A program made the translations under genes and the position numbers. Positions 19,329 to 29,013 of a stretch of 64,000 bases of DNA are shown here, piece by piece (within the stretch, counting starts at the first letter, position 1; every line of letters starts with the position of its first letter). This stretch comes from Desulfosporosinus metallidurans (GTDB taxonomy: Bacteria > Bacillota > Desulfitobacteriia > Desulfitobacteriales > Desulfitobacteriaceae), in contig NZ_MLBF01000009.1 of NCBI RefSeq assembly GCF_001936615.1, forward strand, positions 62,001 to 126,000, written 5' to 3'. Under the pieces are notes generated by a model. That model ran no database searches. It was not told the origin of the DNA and was given only the letters and a program-made list of their open reading frames with translations.

Positions 19329-19355
19329 TTTGGTTTTTCCCTCCTTTACCCTAGC

Positions 19356-19724
19356 TTAGAAGCTGAGTCCAGCTTCGCGTGCTGATTCCGCCAATGCTGA
19401 GATTCGTCCGTGATAGACATTTCCTCCACGATCGAAAACAACTTGCGTAATTCCTTTTTCCAGGGCTTTTTTCGCAACAAGCTCGCCGACCTTTTGAGCT
19501 CCAGCGGTGTTCCCACCGGAAAGATTAGCAGCCTTGAACTCTGGATCGAGGGAAGAAGCAGCAACAAGCGTCACACCGATCTCATCATTAATAACTTGGG
19601 CGTAAATATGATTCAAGCTTCTGAAAACTGCCAAACGCGGGCGCACAGCAGCTCCGGACACATTCTTGCGAATGCTCTTATGCTTTTTAATGCGAATGCT
19701 TTTGCGATCAATGCGCTTAATCAT
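19356..19724 (-). CDS. rplR: 50S ribosomal protein L18
   Basis: Binds 5S rRNA in the central protuberance with L5. 122 residues with a basic N-terminus ([16 protein letters not shown]) and the [18 protein letters not shown] strand-helix near 28-45. The end is [20 protein letters not shown]. 27 bases before rpsE. Confidence 0.97.
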   Translation of the reverse strand: MIKRIDRKSIRIKKHKSIRKNVSGAAVRPRLAVFRSLNHIYAQVINDEIGVTLVAASSLDPEFKAANLSGGNTAGAQKVGELVAKKALEKGITQVVFDRGGNVYHGRISALAESAREAGLSF

Positions 19725-19778
19725 AGGGAACTCACTCCTTTCACGATTGGCAAGAGATTTTGCCCTTGCCTAATTCAT

Positions 19779-20333
19779 TTACTTCTTAGCGCCTTTTTTA
19801 CCACCGGTCTTACCAACTTTACGACGAACGACTTCATTTTCGTAGCGAATTCCCTTGCCCTTGTAAGGCTCAGGCTCACGCTCTGAACGAACGACAGCGG
19901 CGAAAGCACCAACAAGTTCTTTATCCATCCCTTTAATCAATATCTTGTTTGCAGCTGGGACTTCAAAGTCAATTCCTTCAAAAGGAGTAAGCTCTACTGG
20001 ATGAGATTTACCCACTGTTAAGACCAATTTGTTTCCTTGCTTCGCAGCACGGTATCCGACCCCGACCATATCGAGACCCTTCGTAAATCCTGCCGTAACT
20101 CCTTCAACCATATTGGCGATCAAGGAGCGGGTTAATCCATGTAAAGAGCGACTCAACGGTTCATCATCAGGTCTAGTGACCAAGATTTGATCGTTCTCAA
20201 CGACAATGTTCATTAGTGGATGCATCTCTTTAGTCAAAGTTCCTTTCGGACCTTTAACGGTAACAACATTTCCCTCTAGTTTGAAGTCCACTCCACTGGG
20301 TATCCCAATGGGGCGCTTGCCAATTCTGGACAT
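19779..20333 (-). CDS. rplF: 50S ribosomal protein L6
   Basis: Two-domain large-subunit protein at the GTPase-associated region. 184 residues beginning [15 protein letters not shown], with VKGPKGTL near 29, [18 protein letters not shown] near 90-107 and the [20 protein letters not shown] signature near 155-174. The tail is slightly longer and very lysine/glycine-rich. Confidence 0.97.
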   Translation of the reverse strand: MSRIGKRPIGIPSGVDFKLEGNVVTVKGPKGTLTKEMHPLMNIVVENDQILVTRPDDEPLSRSLHGLTRSLIANMVEGVTAGFTKGLDMVGVGYRAAKQGNKLVLTVGKSHPVELTPFEGIDFEVPAANKILIKGMDKELVGAFAAVVRSEREPEPYKGKGIRYENEVVRRKVGKTGGKKGAKK

Positions 20334-20356
20334 TCATTGCACCTCCGTTGTGATAA

Positions 20357-20755
20357 TTACCAAATGTAGGAGATTACTTCTCCGCCGAGGCCCTCTTTCC
20401 GAGCCTTTTTATCTGTCATAATTCCTTTGGATGTCGAAATAACAGCAATTCCGAGTCCACCGAGTACTTTAGGAATTTCATCCTTCTTCGCATAAACGCG
20501 AAGACCCGGACGGCTAATTCGTTTTAACCCTGTGATAACACGCTCACGATTTGGACCATATTTTAAATACATCCGAATCACGCCTTGTTTGTCGTCCGCA
20601 ATGTATTCAACGTCTTTGATGTACCCCTCTGCCTTAAGCAACTCCGCAAGCTCTTTTTTAATGCGTGATGCTGGTACTTCAACTTTATCATGGTAAACTA
20701 TTCCTGCGTTCCGGATGCGTGTTAAAAAGTCTGCTATCGGATCTGACATTGACAC
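20357..20755 (-). CDS. rpsH: 30S ribosomal protein S8
   Basis: Binds the central domain of 16S rRNA; the spc-operon regulator in E. coli. 132 residues with [13 protein letters not shown] near 4-16, [20 protein letters not shown] near 93-112 and the C-terminal GGEVISYIW. The GTG at 20755 (MSMSDP) is ten bases after GGGGG; an ATG two codons in is farther from it, so I kept the GTG. Confidence 0.96.
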   Translation of the reverse strand: MSMSDPIADFLTRIRNAGIVYHDKVEVPASRIKKELAELLKAEGYIKDVEYIADDKQGVIRMYLKYGPNRERVITGLKRISRPGLRVYAKKDEIPKVLGGLGIAVISTSKGIMTDKKARKEGLGGEVISYIW

Positions 20756-20782
20756 TTCAGTCGTCCCCCTTCCTACAATGTT

Positions 20783-20968
20783 TTACCAACTGGCCTTCGT
20801 GATTCCAGGAAGTTCTCCTTTGTGAGCCAGTTCCCGGAAACAAATCCGGCAAATTCCAAATTTCCGCATGTAAGCATGGGGACGTCCACAAAGCTTGCAA
20901 CGGTTATGCGAACGCACTGCGAATTTTTGTCCACGGTTTTGGCGGACAACCATTGATGTCTTAGCCAC
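20783..20968 (-). CDS. rpsN: 30S ribosomal protein S14, zinc-binding type Z
   Basis: 61 residues with two C-x2-C pairs (CKLC and CRIC, about 24-43), the zinc-containing short S14. RNRC-type paralogues lacking zinc are not seen here. 20 bases after rplE. Confidence 0.97.
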   Translation of the reverse strand: MAKTSMVVRQNRGQKFAVRSHNRCKLCGRPHAYMRKFGICRICFRELAHKGELPGITKASW

Positions 20969-20988
20969 GCTCTTGAACCTCCTTTTCT

Positions 20989-21528
20989 CTAATCACGGTA
21001 CGGCATACCGAACCCGCGAAGCAACTCTCGCGCTTCTTCGTCCGTTTTAGCCGTTGTTACGAACACAATATCCATTCCACGGAGTTTATCAATCTTGTCA
21101 TACTCCATTTCAGGGAAGATAAGTTGTTCTTTGATTCCTAAGGTATAATTTCCACGTCCGTCAAACGCCTTCGCCGAAACTCCGCGGAAGTCACGAACAC
21201 GAGGTAAAGCCACACTTAAGAGTCGATCCATAAATTCATACATCCGTTGGCCACGTAGCGTGACTTTGCACCCGATTGGCATCCCCTCACGCAGTTTGAA
21301 GGCCGAAATGGACTTTTTAGCCCGGGTGACAATGGGTTTCTGTCCCGTGATCTTCATTAAATCTCCAACAGCGGAATCTATCGCCTTGGAGTTTTGAACT
21401 GCTTCACCGACACCCATATTGATAACAACTTTATTAATTTTGGGTATTTGCATTACATTTGTATAAGCGAACTTCTGCTGTAAGGCAGGAGCAATTTCAT
21501 TTAGGTATCTGTCTTTCAGACGAGCCAC
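20989..21528 (-). CDS. rplE: 50S ribosomal protein L5
   Basis: 5S rRNA-binding protein of the central protuberance, contacting P-site tRNA. 179 residues with [20 protein letters not shown] near 24-43, the [19 protein letters not shown] block near 68-86 and [20 protein letters not shown] near the end. Confidence 0.97.
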   Translation of the reverse strand: MARLKDRYLNEIAPALQQKFAYTNVMQIPKINKVVINMGVGEAVQNSKAIDSAVGDLMKITGQKPIVTRAKKSISAFKLREGMPIGCKVTLRGQRMYEFMDRLLSVALPRVRDFRGVSAKAFDGRGNYTLGIKEQLIFPEMEYDKIDKLRGMDIVFVTTAKTDEEARELLRGFGMPYRD

Positions 21529-21548
21529 TGGGGTCCCTCCTTTCGCGA

Positions 21549-21902
21549 TTAGTGATTATCCGGTAGATTCACTCCGCAATGTTTGCAAACGCGAGTCTTT
21601 CCGTCTTCCGTCACTTTGAAACTAACACGAGTAACGGAATTACACTCTTGGCAATATAACATAACGTTCGAGCTAGCCATAGGAGCTTCTTTAGGAACTA
21701 TGCCCCCTTGAGGCATGGTTTGAGAAGGTTTCGTGTGACGTTTGACCATATTCGCCTTCTCAACTACCACGCGGCCTTTCTTCATAATCACATCGATAAT
21801 TTTGCCTTTTTTGCCAGCATCTTTACCGCTGATAACCATGACATAGTCGCCTTTTTTAACGTGTATCTTTTCAGGTTGTACCTTATGCTTAGTAGCAGCC
21901 AC
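21549..21902 (-). CDS. rplX: 50S ribosomal protein L24
   Basis: Assembly-initiating large-subunit protein near the tunnel exit. A KOW motif ([20 protein letters not shown], ~15-34) is followed by [16 protein letters not shown]. The C-terminal CQEC...CKHCG pair suggests a zinc knuckle. I chose the GTG at 21902 (MAATKHKVQ), with GGAGGTG six bases upstream. The longer frame's ATG at 21917 overlaps that site. 117 residues. Confidence 0.94.
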   Translation of the reverse strand: MAATKHKVQPEKIHVKKGDYVMVISGKDAGKKGKIIDVIMKKGRVVVEKANMVKRHTKPSQTMPQGGIVPKEAPMASSNVMLYCQECNSVTRVSFKVTEDGKTRVCKHCGVNLPDNH

Positions 21903-21931
21903 TTTCTTCACCTCCATCTGTCATGGGGTCT

Positions 21932-22297
21932 TTAGATAACTTCCGGTGCGAGCGAAATAATTTTCATGAAATTATCGCGCAGTTCACGAGCAACTGGTCC
22001 GAAGATACGGGTTCCGCGAGGGCTTTTGTCATCTTTAATTATGACTGCAGCGTTTTCGCTAAACCGAATATAAGAACCGTCCGAACGTTTAATTTCTTTC
22101 TTGGTCCGTACAATTACGGCTTTGACTACTTCCCCTTTTTTAACAACGCCCCCTGGCGTTGCTTGTTTCACGGAAGCAACAATAATATCCCCAATCGATG
22201 CATACCTGCGCATAGATCCGCCCAACACGTGGATGCACATCAACTCTTTTGCGCCTGAATTGTCACCAACTCTGACTCTAGTTTGTACTTGGATCAT
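21932..22297 (-). CDS. rplN: 50S ribosomal protein L14
   Basis: Intersubunit-bridge protein. 121 residues start [19 protein letters not shown] and carry the signature [20 protein letters not shown] near 49-68. The ATG at 22297 has GGGGG nine bases upstream; an ATG two codons earlier is too close. Confidence 0.96.
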   Translation of the reverse strand: MIQVQTRVRVGDNSGAKELMCIHVLGGSMRRYASIGDIIVASVKQATPGGVVKKGEVVKAVIVRTKKEIKRSDGSYIRFSENAAVIIKDDKSPRGTRIFGPVARELRDNFMKIISLAPEVI

Positions 22298-22331
22298 TCC
22301 CATTGACCCCCTTCCGAACTAAATATGAAAC

Positions 22332-22592
22332 TTACAGCGCTATCGCTTTTTGAGTTATTTCAACTACGCGCCAACATTTATCTTTACTCAAGAGGCGAGT
22401 TTCCATGATCGTGACAGTATCACCGACATGAGCATCGTTGTTCTCATCATGAGCTTTATACTTTTTGGTGCGGGTAAATGTTTTCTTGTAAATCGGATGG
22501 CGTTCAGTAATCTCAACCAAAACTACGACAGTTTTATCCATCTTATCGCTGACAACCTTACCGCTCCGAACTTTACGTTGAGCTCTTTCCAC
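22332..22592 (-). CDS. rpsQ: 30S ribosomal protein S17
   Basis: OB-fold 16S rRNA binder. 86 residues with [17 protein letters not shown] near 12-28, [19 protein letters not shown] near 34-52 and [16 protein letters not shown]. It starts with GTG at 22592 behind AAGGAGG. It is part of the rpmC-rpsQ-rplN run. Confidence 0.97.
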   Translation of the reverse strand: MERAQRKVRSGKVVSDKMDKTVVVLVEITERHPIYKKTFTRTKKYKAHDENNDAHVGDTVTIMETRLLSKDKCWRVVEITQKAIAL

Positions 22593-22609
22593 GTAAAAAG
22601 CCTCCTTCC

Positions 22610-22813
22610 TTAGGCACGTTCAATATTTAACTCACGCTCACGAAGAATCGTCTTGCCGCGGGCAATCCCTTTGCGAACTTCCCTAATTCGCATCGGATTA
22701 TCAAGTTGTCCCGTAGCTAATTGGAAACGCAAATTAAACAGTTCCGTTTTAAACTCGTCAATTTCCTTTAATACTTCGTCATTCGTCATGTCACGGAAAT
22801 CTTTAGTTTTCAT
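22610..22813 (-). CDS. rpmC: 50S ribosomal protein L29
   Basis: A 67-residue helical hairpin at the tunnel exit and SRP/trigger-factor dock: [20 protein letters not shown], then [18 protein letters not shown] near 30-47. The ATG at 22813 has AGGAGGTG seven bases upstream and overlaps the rplP end by 11 bases, so translation is probably coupled. Confidence 0.96.
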   Translation of the reverse strand: MKTKDFRDMTNDEVLKEIDEFKTELFNLRFQLATGQLDNPMRIREVRKGIARGKTILRERELNIERA

Positions 22814-23240
22814 TTGCGTCACCTCCTACTAGTTCTGCTCGGGAAACGATCTTACACTTGATCGGGAGCTTGTGCATAGCAAGGCGGAGAGCCTCACGAG
22901 CTTGCTCTTCCGGCACACCGTCAAGTTCAAACATGACACGATTGGGTTTCACAACTGCAACCCAATATTCTGGTGAGCCTTTACCGCTACCCATACGAGT
23001 TTCAGCCGGTTTAGCCGTTACAGGCTTATCCGGGAAAATTTTAATCCAGACTTGACCACCACGTTTTATATAACGGGTCATTGCAATACGAGCGGCTTCT
23101 ATCTGACGGTTCGTAATCCAGCCACATTCCATAGCCACAAGGCCATATTCACCAAACGTAATCGTGTTCCCTCGTGTGGCTTTACCGTGCATGCGACCCC
23201 GATGTTGTTTACGATGTTTCACTCTGGTTGGGACTAGCAT
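22803..23240 (-). CDS. rplP: 50S ribosomal protein L16
   Basis: Sits near the peptidyl-transferase and A-site tRNA. 145 residues with [20 protein letters not shown] near 8-27 and [20 protein letters not shown] near 82-101. It begins immediately after rpsC and overlaps rpmC by 11 bases. Confidence 0.97.
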   Translation of the reverse strand: MLVPTRVKHRKQHRGRMHGKATRGNTITFGEYGLVAMECGWITNRQIEAARIAMTRYIKRGGQVWIKIFPDKPVTAKPAETRMGSGKGSPEYWVAVVKPNRVMFELDGVPEEQAREALRLAMHKLPIKCKIVSRAELVGGDANEN

Positions 23241-23903
23241 TTAAATTCCTCCTTCCACCTGAGCGATGACCTTCTTGGCGGGAAGAACCTCACCTTTATA
23301 AATCCAAACCTTGACACCAATTTTACCGTACGTGGTATTAGCTTCGGCAAAGCCGTAGTCAACATCGGCACGTAGAGTGTGTAGGGGCACTTTCCCTTCA
23401 TGATACCATTCGGTTCGGGCAATTTCGGCTCCAGCCAAACGACCGCTACATTGAATCTTAATGCCCAGTGCGCCCTGTCTCATTGTTCGGCCAACAGTTT
23501 GCTTCATGGCCCGACGGAAAGAGACACGTTTCTCCAATTGTTGCGCAATATTTTCTGAAACCAGTTGGGCATCCAGGTCAGGCTTCTTAATTTCAACGAT
23601 GTTTACCGCTACTTGTTTGCTAGTTATTGCTTCAAGTTGTTTACGTAGGTTTTCAACTTCGGCACCACCACGCCCGATAACAATACCAGGTTTCGCAGCA
23701 TGAACCGATACTTTAACTCGACTAGCAGCCCGTTCAATCTCAACTTTAGGACATCCTGCCTGCTTGAGTTTGTTTTTTACAAATGCACGGATCTTCAAAT
23801 CCTCATGAAGAAGTTCCATGTAGTTCTTGTCTGCATACCATCGGCTTTCCCAGTCCCGGATAATTCCGATGCGGAGGCCTTTGGGATTAACCTTTTGACC
23901 CAC
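23241..23903 (-). CDS. rpsC: 30S ribosomal protein S3
   Basis: mRNA-entry protein with helicase role. 220 residues: [20 protein letters not shown], a KH domain with [16 protein letters not shown] near 75-90 and the C-terminal [20 protein letters not shown] near 178-197. No gap to rplP. Confidence 0.97.
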   Translation of the reverse strand: MGQKVNPKGLRIGIIRDWESRWYADKNYMELLHEDLKIRAFVKNKLKQAGCPKVEIERAASRVKVSVHAAKPGIVIGRGGAEVENLRKQLEAITSKQVAVNIVEIKKPDLDAQLVSENIAQQLEKRVSFRRAMKQTVGRTMRQGALGIKIQCSGRLAGAEIARTEWYHEGKVPLHTLRADVDYGFAEANTTYGKIGVKVWIYKGEVLPAKKVIAQVEGGI

Positions 23904-23906
23904 AGT

Positions 23907-24248
23907 TTAGCCCTCCTTCTTCTCGCCTACTACCACAGTAATGTGACTCGTCCGTTTCCGGATTTGGTCTGCACGTCCCATGGCGCGAGGCTTAATGCGT
24001 TTTAAAGTCGGTCCTTGATCCACACAAATTTCAGTAATAATCAGATCATCAACATCCATATCATAGTTGTGTCCTGCATTTGCGACTGCAGACTTCAGCA
24101 CCTTTGTCACATCATCGGTGGATCCGTTAGGAGTAAACTGAAGAATAGCGAACGCGTCACTGACCTTTTTGCCACGGATCAAATTAACAACCTGCCGCAC
24201 CTTACGAGGAGAGATACGTACATATTTTGCCACTGCTTTTGCTTGCAT
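23907..24248 (-). CDS. rplV: 50S ribosomal protein L22
   Basis: Its long beta hairpin lines the exit tunnel at the macrolide/arrest-peptide constriction. 113 residues with [20 protein letters not shown] near 7-26 and [20 protein letters not shown] near the end. Three bases before rpsC. Confidence 0.97.
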   Translation of the reverse strand: MQAKAVAKYVRISPRKVRQVVNLIRGKKVSDAFAILQFTPNGSTDDVTKVLKSAVANAGHNYDMDVDDLIITEICVDQGPTLKRIKPRAMGRADQIRKRTSHITVVVGEKKEG

Positions 24249-24269
24249 GTGCCTTTTGCCTCCTCTCGA

Positions 24270-24551
24270 TTAACGTAAGCCGCTGGATTTTTCGCTGCCA
24301 GCATGGCCCTTATAAGTGCGAGTAGGCGAAAACTCGCCAAGTTTGTGTCCAACCATATCTTCTGTAACATAAACAGGTACATGTTTTCGTCCATCGTGAA
24401 CCGCAATGGTGAGTCCAACCATTTGCGGGAAAATTGTTGAGCGTCTGGACCACGTCTTAATGACTCGTTTTTCACCTGATTCGTTCATTGCTTCGACACG
24501 TTCGAGTAAACGAGTTTCGACGAAAGGTCCTTTTTTTAGAGATCTGCTCAT
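24270..24551 (-). CDS. rpsS: 30S ribosomal protein S19
   Basis: Head protein near the A site. 93 residues with [40 protein letters not shown] near 34-53 and [18 protein letters not shown] near the end. Confidence 0.97.
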   Translation of the reverse strand: MSRSLKKGPFVETRLLERVEAMNESGEKRVIKTWSRRSTIFPQMVGLTIAVHDGRKHVPVYVTEDMVGHKLGEFSPTRTYKGHAGSEKSSGLR

Positions 24552-24569
24552 TTATGAGCCTCCTTTCGA

Positions 24570-25397
24570 CTACTTACTGCGCCGTTTCACAATAAAGCGA
24601 TTCGACGTATTTTTCTTTTTCCGAGTTTTTGCCCCTAGTGCTGGTTTTCCCCAAGGAGTGCATGGATTACGACCGATAGAGTTACGTCCTTCACCACCAC
24701 CATGTGGGTGATCGCAAGGATTCATAACTGAGCCCCGTACTGTTGGGCGAATACCCAGCCAACGTGATCGTCCAGCTTTACCAACGTTAATATTTTCATG
24801 GTCTAGATTTCCGATCTGTCCAATCGTGGCACGACACTCAATCCGAATCATGCGCATTTCTCCTGACGGAAGTCTCAAGGTCGCATAAGAACCTTCTTTC
24901 GCCATCAGTTGTGCAGATCCTCCAGCTGAGCGAACCATCTGAGCTCCCTTGCCCGGCTTCATCTCAATGTTGTGGAGCAAAGTACCAACAGGGATATTTT
25001 GCAGTGGCAACGTGTTTCCGACCTTAATGTCTGCGTCCGGCCCAGAAACAACCATTTGATCCACTTGTAAGCCGTGCGGCGCGATAATATAAGTCTTCAG
25101 GCCATCTTGATAGTACAACAGGGCAATATTAGCAGACCGATTGGGGTCATATTCGATGCTCGCTACCCGGGCAGGAATTCCATCCTTATTCCGCTTAAAG
25201 TCGATAACACGAAACATCCGCTTATGTCCGCCGCCTTTATGCCGCACGCTTAAACGTCCGTCATTATTACGACCAGCCTTTTTAGGCAACGGTTTCAGCA
25301 AAGATCGTTCTGGTTCCGTTCTAGTAATTTCTTCGAATGTCGATACGGTCATATTACGACGACTTGGCGAGGTGGGTTTAAATGTTTTTAATGCCAT
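24570..25397 (-). CDS. rplB: 50S ribosomal protein L2
   Basis: One of the most conserved large-subunit proteins, required for peptidyl-transferase assembly. 275 residues with [20 protein letters not shown] near 52-71, [20 protein letters not shown] and the [19 protein letters not shown] signature near 225-243, including the conserved His. Confidence 0.98.
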   Translation of the reverse strand: MALKTFKPTSPSRRNMTVSTFEEITRTEPERSLLKPLPKKAGRNNDGRLSVRHKGGGHKRMFRVIDFKRNKDGIPARVASIEYDPNRSANIALLYYQDGLKTYIIAPHGLQVDQMVVSGPDADIKVGNTLPLQNIPVGTLLHNIEMKPGKGAQMVRSAGGSAQLMAKEGSYATLRLPSGEMRMIRIECRATIGQIGNLDHENINVGKAGRSRWLGIRPTVRGSVMNPCDHPHGGGEGRNSIGRNPCTPWGKPALGAKTRKKKNTSNRFIVKRRSK

Positions 25398-25430
25398 AGA
25401 ATTTCATTTTCCTCCTTTGCTTCAAGCTGC

Positions 25431-25718
25431 TTATAGGCCCGCGAAGTTTTCAATCTTATCTCCAGCTTTTAGCGTAGCAATCGCTTTTTTGCGGTTCGTA
25501 GTTTTTCCAGCATATTTGCCAACCCGCTTCATTTTGCCTTTAACATTCATGGTACGGATTTCGACTACTGATACTTTGAACATCTTCTCAACTGCAGCTA
25601 TAATTTCAATTTTGTTCGCTGCAGGATTCACCCAGAAGGAGTACTTGTTCTCTTCAACAAGTCCTACGGACTTCTCTGAGATCACCGGACTTTTGAGGAC
25701 ATCACGTGCGTCGCGCAT
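25431..25718 (-). CDS. rplW: 50S ribosomal protein L23
   Basis: Tunnel-exit protein and trigger-factor/SRP docking site. 95 residues with DVLKSPVISEKSVGLVEENK near 6-25 and FKVSVVEIRTMNVKGKMKR near 47-65. Its ATG overlaps the rplD stop (TAATG). Confidence 0.97.
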   Translation of the reverse strand: MRDARDVLKSPVISEKSVGLVEENKYSFWVNPAANKIEIIAAVEKMFKVSVVEIRTMNVKGKMKRVGKYAGKTTNRKKAIATLKAGDKIENFAGL

Positions 25719-26341
25719 TACGCTAACACCTCCTCTGTTTTTGTTACTGCTGCTTTAGTCATCACAAGAACATCATGTTGAAGTAAGTCAACAATATTCA
25801 TTCCTGCAACATCTGTTGCCTTAACGCCCTCGAGGTTGCGAGCAGAACGAACTACTACTTCGTCCAGATCATCCATTACGATCATAGCCTTCTTGCTAAT
25901 TTGAAGAGCTTTGAGAACCTTCACCATTTCTCGGGTTTTTGCTTCACCCAAGCTCAAGGTATCAAGGACAATCAACTGTTGCTCCATAACCTTCGAAGAG
26001 AGTGCCGAGTGCAAAGCCAATCGGCGAACCTTTTTAGGTAATTTAAAGCCGTATTTGCGAGGTTTGGGTGCGAAAACAACACCGCCGCCTCTCCACACTG
26101 GAGAACGACTACTTCCAGAACGCGCACGGCCCGTTCCTTTTTGACGCCATGGTTTGCGTCCCCCTCCGCGCACTTCACCACGCAACAAGGCAGATTGTGT
26201 TCCTCGCCTTGTACTAGCAAGTTGGGAAACTACCGCTGAATGAAGCACGTAAGTATTCGGAGTAATTCCAAATACGCTTTCGCTAAGTTCGATTTCTCCA
26301 ACCGAAGCGCCTTGCATATTAAATAGTTGAACTTTCGGCAT
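25718..26341 (-). CDS. rplD: 50S ribosomal protein L4
   Basis: Forms part of the tunnel constriction via its extended loop ([20 protein letters not shown] and the [20 protein letters not shown] loop, about 45-88). The globular domain starts [11 protein letters not shown]. 207 residues. Overlaps rplW by one base. Confidence 0.97.
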   Translation of the reverse strand: MPKVQLFNMQGASVGEIELSESVFGITPNTYVLHSAVVSQLASTRRGTQSALLRGEVRGGGRKPWRQKGTGRARSGSSRSPVWRGGGVVFAPKPRKYGFKLPKKVRRLALHSALSSKVMEQQLIVLDTLSLGEAKTREMVKVLKALQISKKAMIVMDDLDEVVVRSARNLEGVKATDVAGMNIVDLLQHDVLVMTKAAVTKTEEVLA

Positions 26342-26364
26342 TGCTTATTCCTCCTTTCTCAGTG

Positions 26365-26994
26365 TTACTTCGCCTTGACAGAAGGCTTCAGAACGAGCAA
26401 TGACTTTTTAGCTCCTGGGACAGCCCCTTTAATCAAGATCAAGTTTTTATCAATATCAACCCGGATAACTTCCAGATTTTGTACTGTTACACGGTCGCCA
26501 CCCATACGTCCTGGCAGCGCACGACCTTTAAACACACGAGCCGGGCCTTTCGCGCCAAGGGAACCTGAACGACGATGATACTTAGAACCATGTGCCATGG
26601 GTCCACGACTAGCGCCATTGCGCTTAATCATTCCTGCAAAGCCCTTCCCCTTAGAAGTGCCCACCACGTCAACCTTGTCACCGACCGTGAATAAGTCCAC
26701 CATTACTTCTTGTCCGATTTCGTAAGAGTCAACATCATTAACTTTAAACTCACGAACATACCGCATCGGCTTGAGTGATGCCTTTTGGAAATGTCCTTTT
26801 CTCGGCTTGTTGCTTAAGCCTTCGCGCAGCATTGAGAAGCCAATCTGAATAGCGTTGTAACCGTCTGTAGCAACAGTTTTCTTCTGTACCACCGGGCATG
26901 GACCCGCTTCGACAACAGTGACCGGAATTACTTGGCCTTCTGGTGTGAAAATCTGAGTCATACCAATTTTTTTACCTAAAATTCCTTTTGACAC
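26365..26994 (-). CDS. rplC: 50S ribosomal protein L3
   Basis: Nucleates large-subunit assembly. 209 residues; landmarks [19 protein letters not shown] at the start and [16 protein letters not shown] near 112-127. The start is the GTG at 26994, which has AGGAGG eight bases away and gives the family-standard [13 protein letters not shown] at 27003 overlaps the ribosome-binding site. It is preceded by a 186-base gap with its own promoter-like element, unlike the tight spacing elsewhere. Confidence 0.95.
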   Translation of the reverse strand: MSKGILGKKIGMTQIFTPEGQVIPVTVVEAGPCPVVQKKTVATDGYNAIQIGFSMLREGLSNKPRKGHFQKASLKPMRYVREFKVNDVDSYEIGQEVMVDLFTVGDKVDVVGTSKGKGFAGMIKRNGASRGPMAHGSKYHRRSGSLGAKGPARVFKGRALPGRMGGDRVTVQNLEVIRVDIDKNLILIKGAVPGAKKSLLVLKPSVKAK

Positions 26995-27180
26995 GAATGC
27001 CACCTCCTAAACGCTTTGAAGTGCGCCAGTTAAACTGGTGCACGAGAGCGTCCCTTTATTTTTTATTGTCGCGATCCGTTCCGGAGCTACTCCACACTAC
27101 CGGGCGTTCCTCGCAACAAACATAACGATAGTATATCATAGAATAGATACTTTAGCTACTGATATTTTGATCTAATATAA
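26995..27180 (-). promoter_or_regulatory. rpsJ-rplC intergenic leader with hairpin
   Basis: An unusually long gap inside the S10 operon. On the minus strand it contains a TATACT -10-like box near 27130. It also has the near-perfect 23-base hairpin GTGCACCAGTTTAACTGGCGCAC (27043-27021, one mismatch pair) shortly before the rplC ribosome-binding site. It could be an extra promoter plus translational control element. No -35 is convincing. Confidence 0.4.
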
Positions 27181-27486
27181 TTATAGCTTGATCTCGATGT
27201 CCACCCCAGCAGGCAAGTCTAGTCGCATGAGCGAATCGACTGTCTTGGAGGTAGGCTCTAGAATATCAATTAAACGTTTATGAGTTCTCAACTCAAACTG
27301 TTCACGAGAATCCTTGTTGACATGAGGAGAGCGCAAAATAGTGTAGATGCTTTTCTCAGTCGGTAGAGGAATCGGTCCACTAACCTGTGCCCCGGTCCGC
27401 TTTGCAGTTTCAACGATACGCTCTGCTGATTGGTCAAGAGTTTTGTGATCAAATGCTTTAAGCCGTATCCTAATCTTTTGGCTCAT
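27181..27486 (-). CDS. rpsJ: 30S ribosomal protein S10
   Basis: Head protein and, as NusE, part of antitermination complexes. 101 residues: [40 protein letters not shown] near 36-55 and [21 protein letters not shown] core. It follows tuf across a terminator-containing gap, so it probably begins a separate transcript or relies on read-through. Confidence 0.97.
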   Translation of the reverse strand: MSQKIRIRLKAFDHKTLDQSAERIVETAKRTGAQVSGPIPLPTEKSIYTILRSPHVNKDSREQFELRTHKRLIDILEPTSKTVDSLMRLDLPAGVDIEIKL

Positions 27487-27664
27487 ACGTAACTACCTCC
27501 TCATAATTCCCGTTATACGGGTTTCAAGCGTAAAAATTCCCTGGTTCAAGGGGAGTGACCTGCCCAGCAACCTTTTACGCCATTCCAGAAATCAGATACC
27601 GGAGGCCGGATGAGTTTAGCACTCAATAATCCAGCACGCCTTTATCCAACCTTTACTACTACTT

Positions 27665-27690
27665 AGAGAGGAAGAGTCCTCTTCCTCTCT
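27665..27690 (-). terminator. Hairpin downstream of tuf
   Basis: 12-bp self-complementary arms AGAGAGGAAGAG / CTCTTCCTCTCT separated by TC, 28 bases after the tuf stop. The following tract is not T-rich, so termination may be partial, allowing flow into rpsJ. Confidence 0.6.
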
Positions 27691-27718
27691 AGCAATTCCA
27701 TTTAAATCATTTAAAAAA

Positions 27719-28921
27719 TTAACCGATAACCTTAGCAACGATACCTGAACCCACAGTACGACCACCCTCACGAATAGCGAAGCGAAGTCCTTCTTCCATG
27801 GCGATTGGAGTGATTAACTCAACCTCAATCGTTACGCGGTCACCAGGCATGACCATTTCAGTACCCTCTGGAAGAGTGATGACACCTGTTACATCGGTTG
27901 TTCGGAAGTAAAATTGAGGGCGATAGTTATGAAAGAAAGGAGTGTGACGTCCACCCTCTTCTTTATTCAGGATATAAACCTCTCCCGAGAATTTCGTGTG
28001 AGGTTTAATGGATCCTGTCTTTGCTAAAACTTGGCCACGCTCAATGTCTTTACGCTCAACCCCACGAAGGAGAGCACCAATGTTGTCTCCAGCTTGAGCT
28101 TGATCTAAGAGTTTACGGAACATTTCTACCCCAGTAACAACAGTTTTGCGTGAAGTAGTGCTCAAGCCGACGATTTCAACTTCGTCCCCAACTTTAACTC
28201 TTCCCCGCTCAACACGGCCTGTAGCGACAGTACCTCGTCCAGTAATTGTAAAGACGTCCTCAACAGGCATCAAAAATGGCTTGTCGGTATCACGCTCTGG
28301 CGTCGGAATGTAGCTGTCAACTGCATCCATTAGATTCCAGATCTTGCCACACCATTCACATTCGCGTTTTCCACAGCCACATTGGAGGGCTTTGAGACCC
28401 GAGCCAGGAATGATAGGAATATTATCGCCATCATATTCGTAGGAGCTTAAGAGTTCACGAATTTCCATTTCGACTAACTCCATAAGTTCGGGATCGTCAA
28501 CCATATCTGATTTGTTGAGCCAAACAACAATGCTCGGAACACCAACTTGGCGAGCCAAGAGGATGTGCTCACGAGTTTGAGGCATAGGGCCGTCTGCAGC
28601 AGAGACGCAGAGAATAGCGCCGTCCATTTGTGCCGCACCAGTGATCATGTTTTTAACATAGTCGGCGTGGCCTGGGCAATCCACGTGGGCATAGTGGCGG
28701 GCATCCGTCTCATACTCAACATGGGCAGTTGAAATGGTAATACCACGTTCGCGCTCTTCTGGAGCTTTATCGATTTGGTCAAATGCTGTGGCTACTGCGC
28801 CACCATGTTTGGAGAGAACAACGGTAATGGCCGCTGTTGTAGTAGTTTTACCATGGTCAACGTGACCAATGGTCCCGACGTTAACGTGTGGTTTTGTCCG
28901 TTCGTATTTCGCTTTTCCCAT
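27719..28921 (-). CDS. tuf: Elongation factor Tu with four-cysteine insert in the G domain
   Basis: Delivers aminoacyl-tRNA to the ribosome. 400 residues with G1 GHVDHGKTT near 19, G3 [11 protein letters not shown] near 82 and NKSDM near 136. Between GSGLKAL and the [17 protein letters not shown] stretch (about residues 181-198) lies the insert [13 protein letters not shown], with four cysteines (C-x-C-x4-C-x2-C). Most bacterial EF-Tu have a short acidic loop there. The pattern suggests a zinc or redox-sensitive site and I recall it from related Peptococcaceae. It is the only tuf in the window, at the end of the str operon. Confidence 0.97.
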   Translation of the reverse strand: MGKAKYERTKPHVNVGTIGHVDHGKTTTTAAITVVLSKHGGAVATAFDQIDKAPEERERGITISTAHVEYETDARHYAHVDCPGHADYVKNMITGAAQMDGAILCVSAADGPMPQTREHILLARQVGVPSIVVWLNKSDMVDDPELMELVEMEIRELLSSYEYDGDNIPIIPGSGLKALQCGCGKRECEWCGKIWNLMDAVDSYIPTPERDTDKPFLMPVEDVFTITGRGTVATGRVERGRVKVGDEVEIVGLSTTSRKTVVTGVEMFRKLLDQAQAGDNIGALLRGVERKDIERGQVLAKTGSIKPHTKFSGEVYILNKEEGGRHTPFFHNYRPQFYFRTTDVTGVITLPEGTEMVMPGDRVTIEVELITPIAMEEGLRFAIREGGRTVGSGIVAKVIG

Positions 28922-28970
28922 TTTTCTTTCACTCCTTTAAAATAATTAGTAACTCGATAATTTAGTGAGA

Positions 28971-29013
28971 TGCCGAAGTTCGAGCTTCGAATTTCGCACC
29001 TCGAACTTCGCCT
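28971..29013. repeat. TTCGA-rich dispersed repeat between fusA and tuf
   Basis: A ~43-base stretch of overlapping near-palindromes (GAAGTTCGAGCTTCGAATTT and CGCACCTCGAACTTCG) directly at the fusA end. Closely related sequence recurs at 50760-50800 and 50935-50970, so this looks like a small dispersed intergenic repeat family. Confidence 0.6.

Noticed and set aside
19410..19886. 158-aa plus-strand open frame opposite rplR-rplF
   Set aside because: Antisense shadow spanning two ribosomal genes and their gap; no ribosome-binding site.
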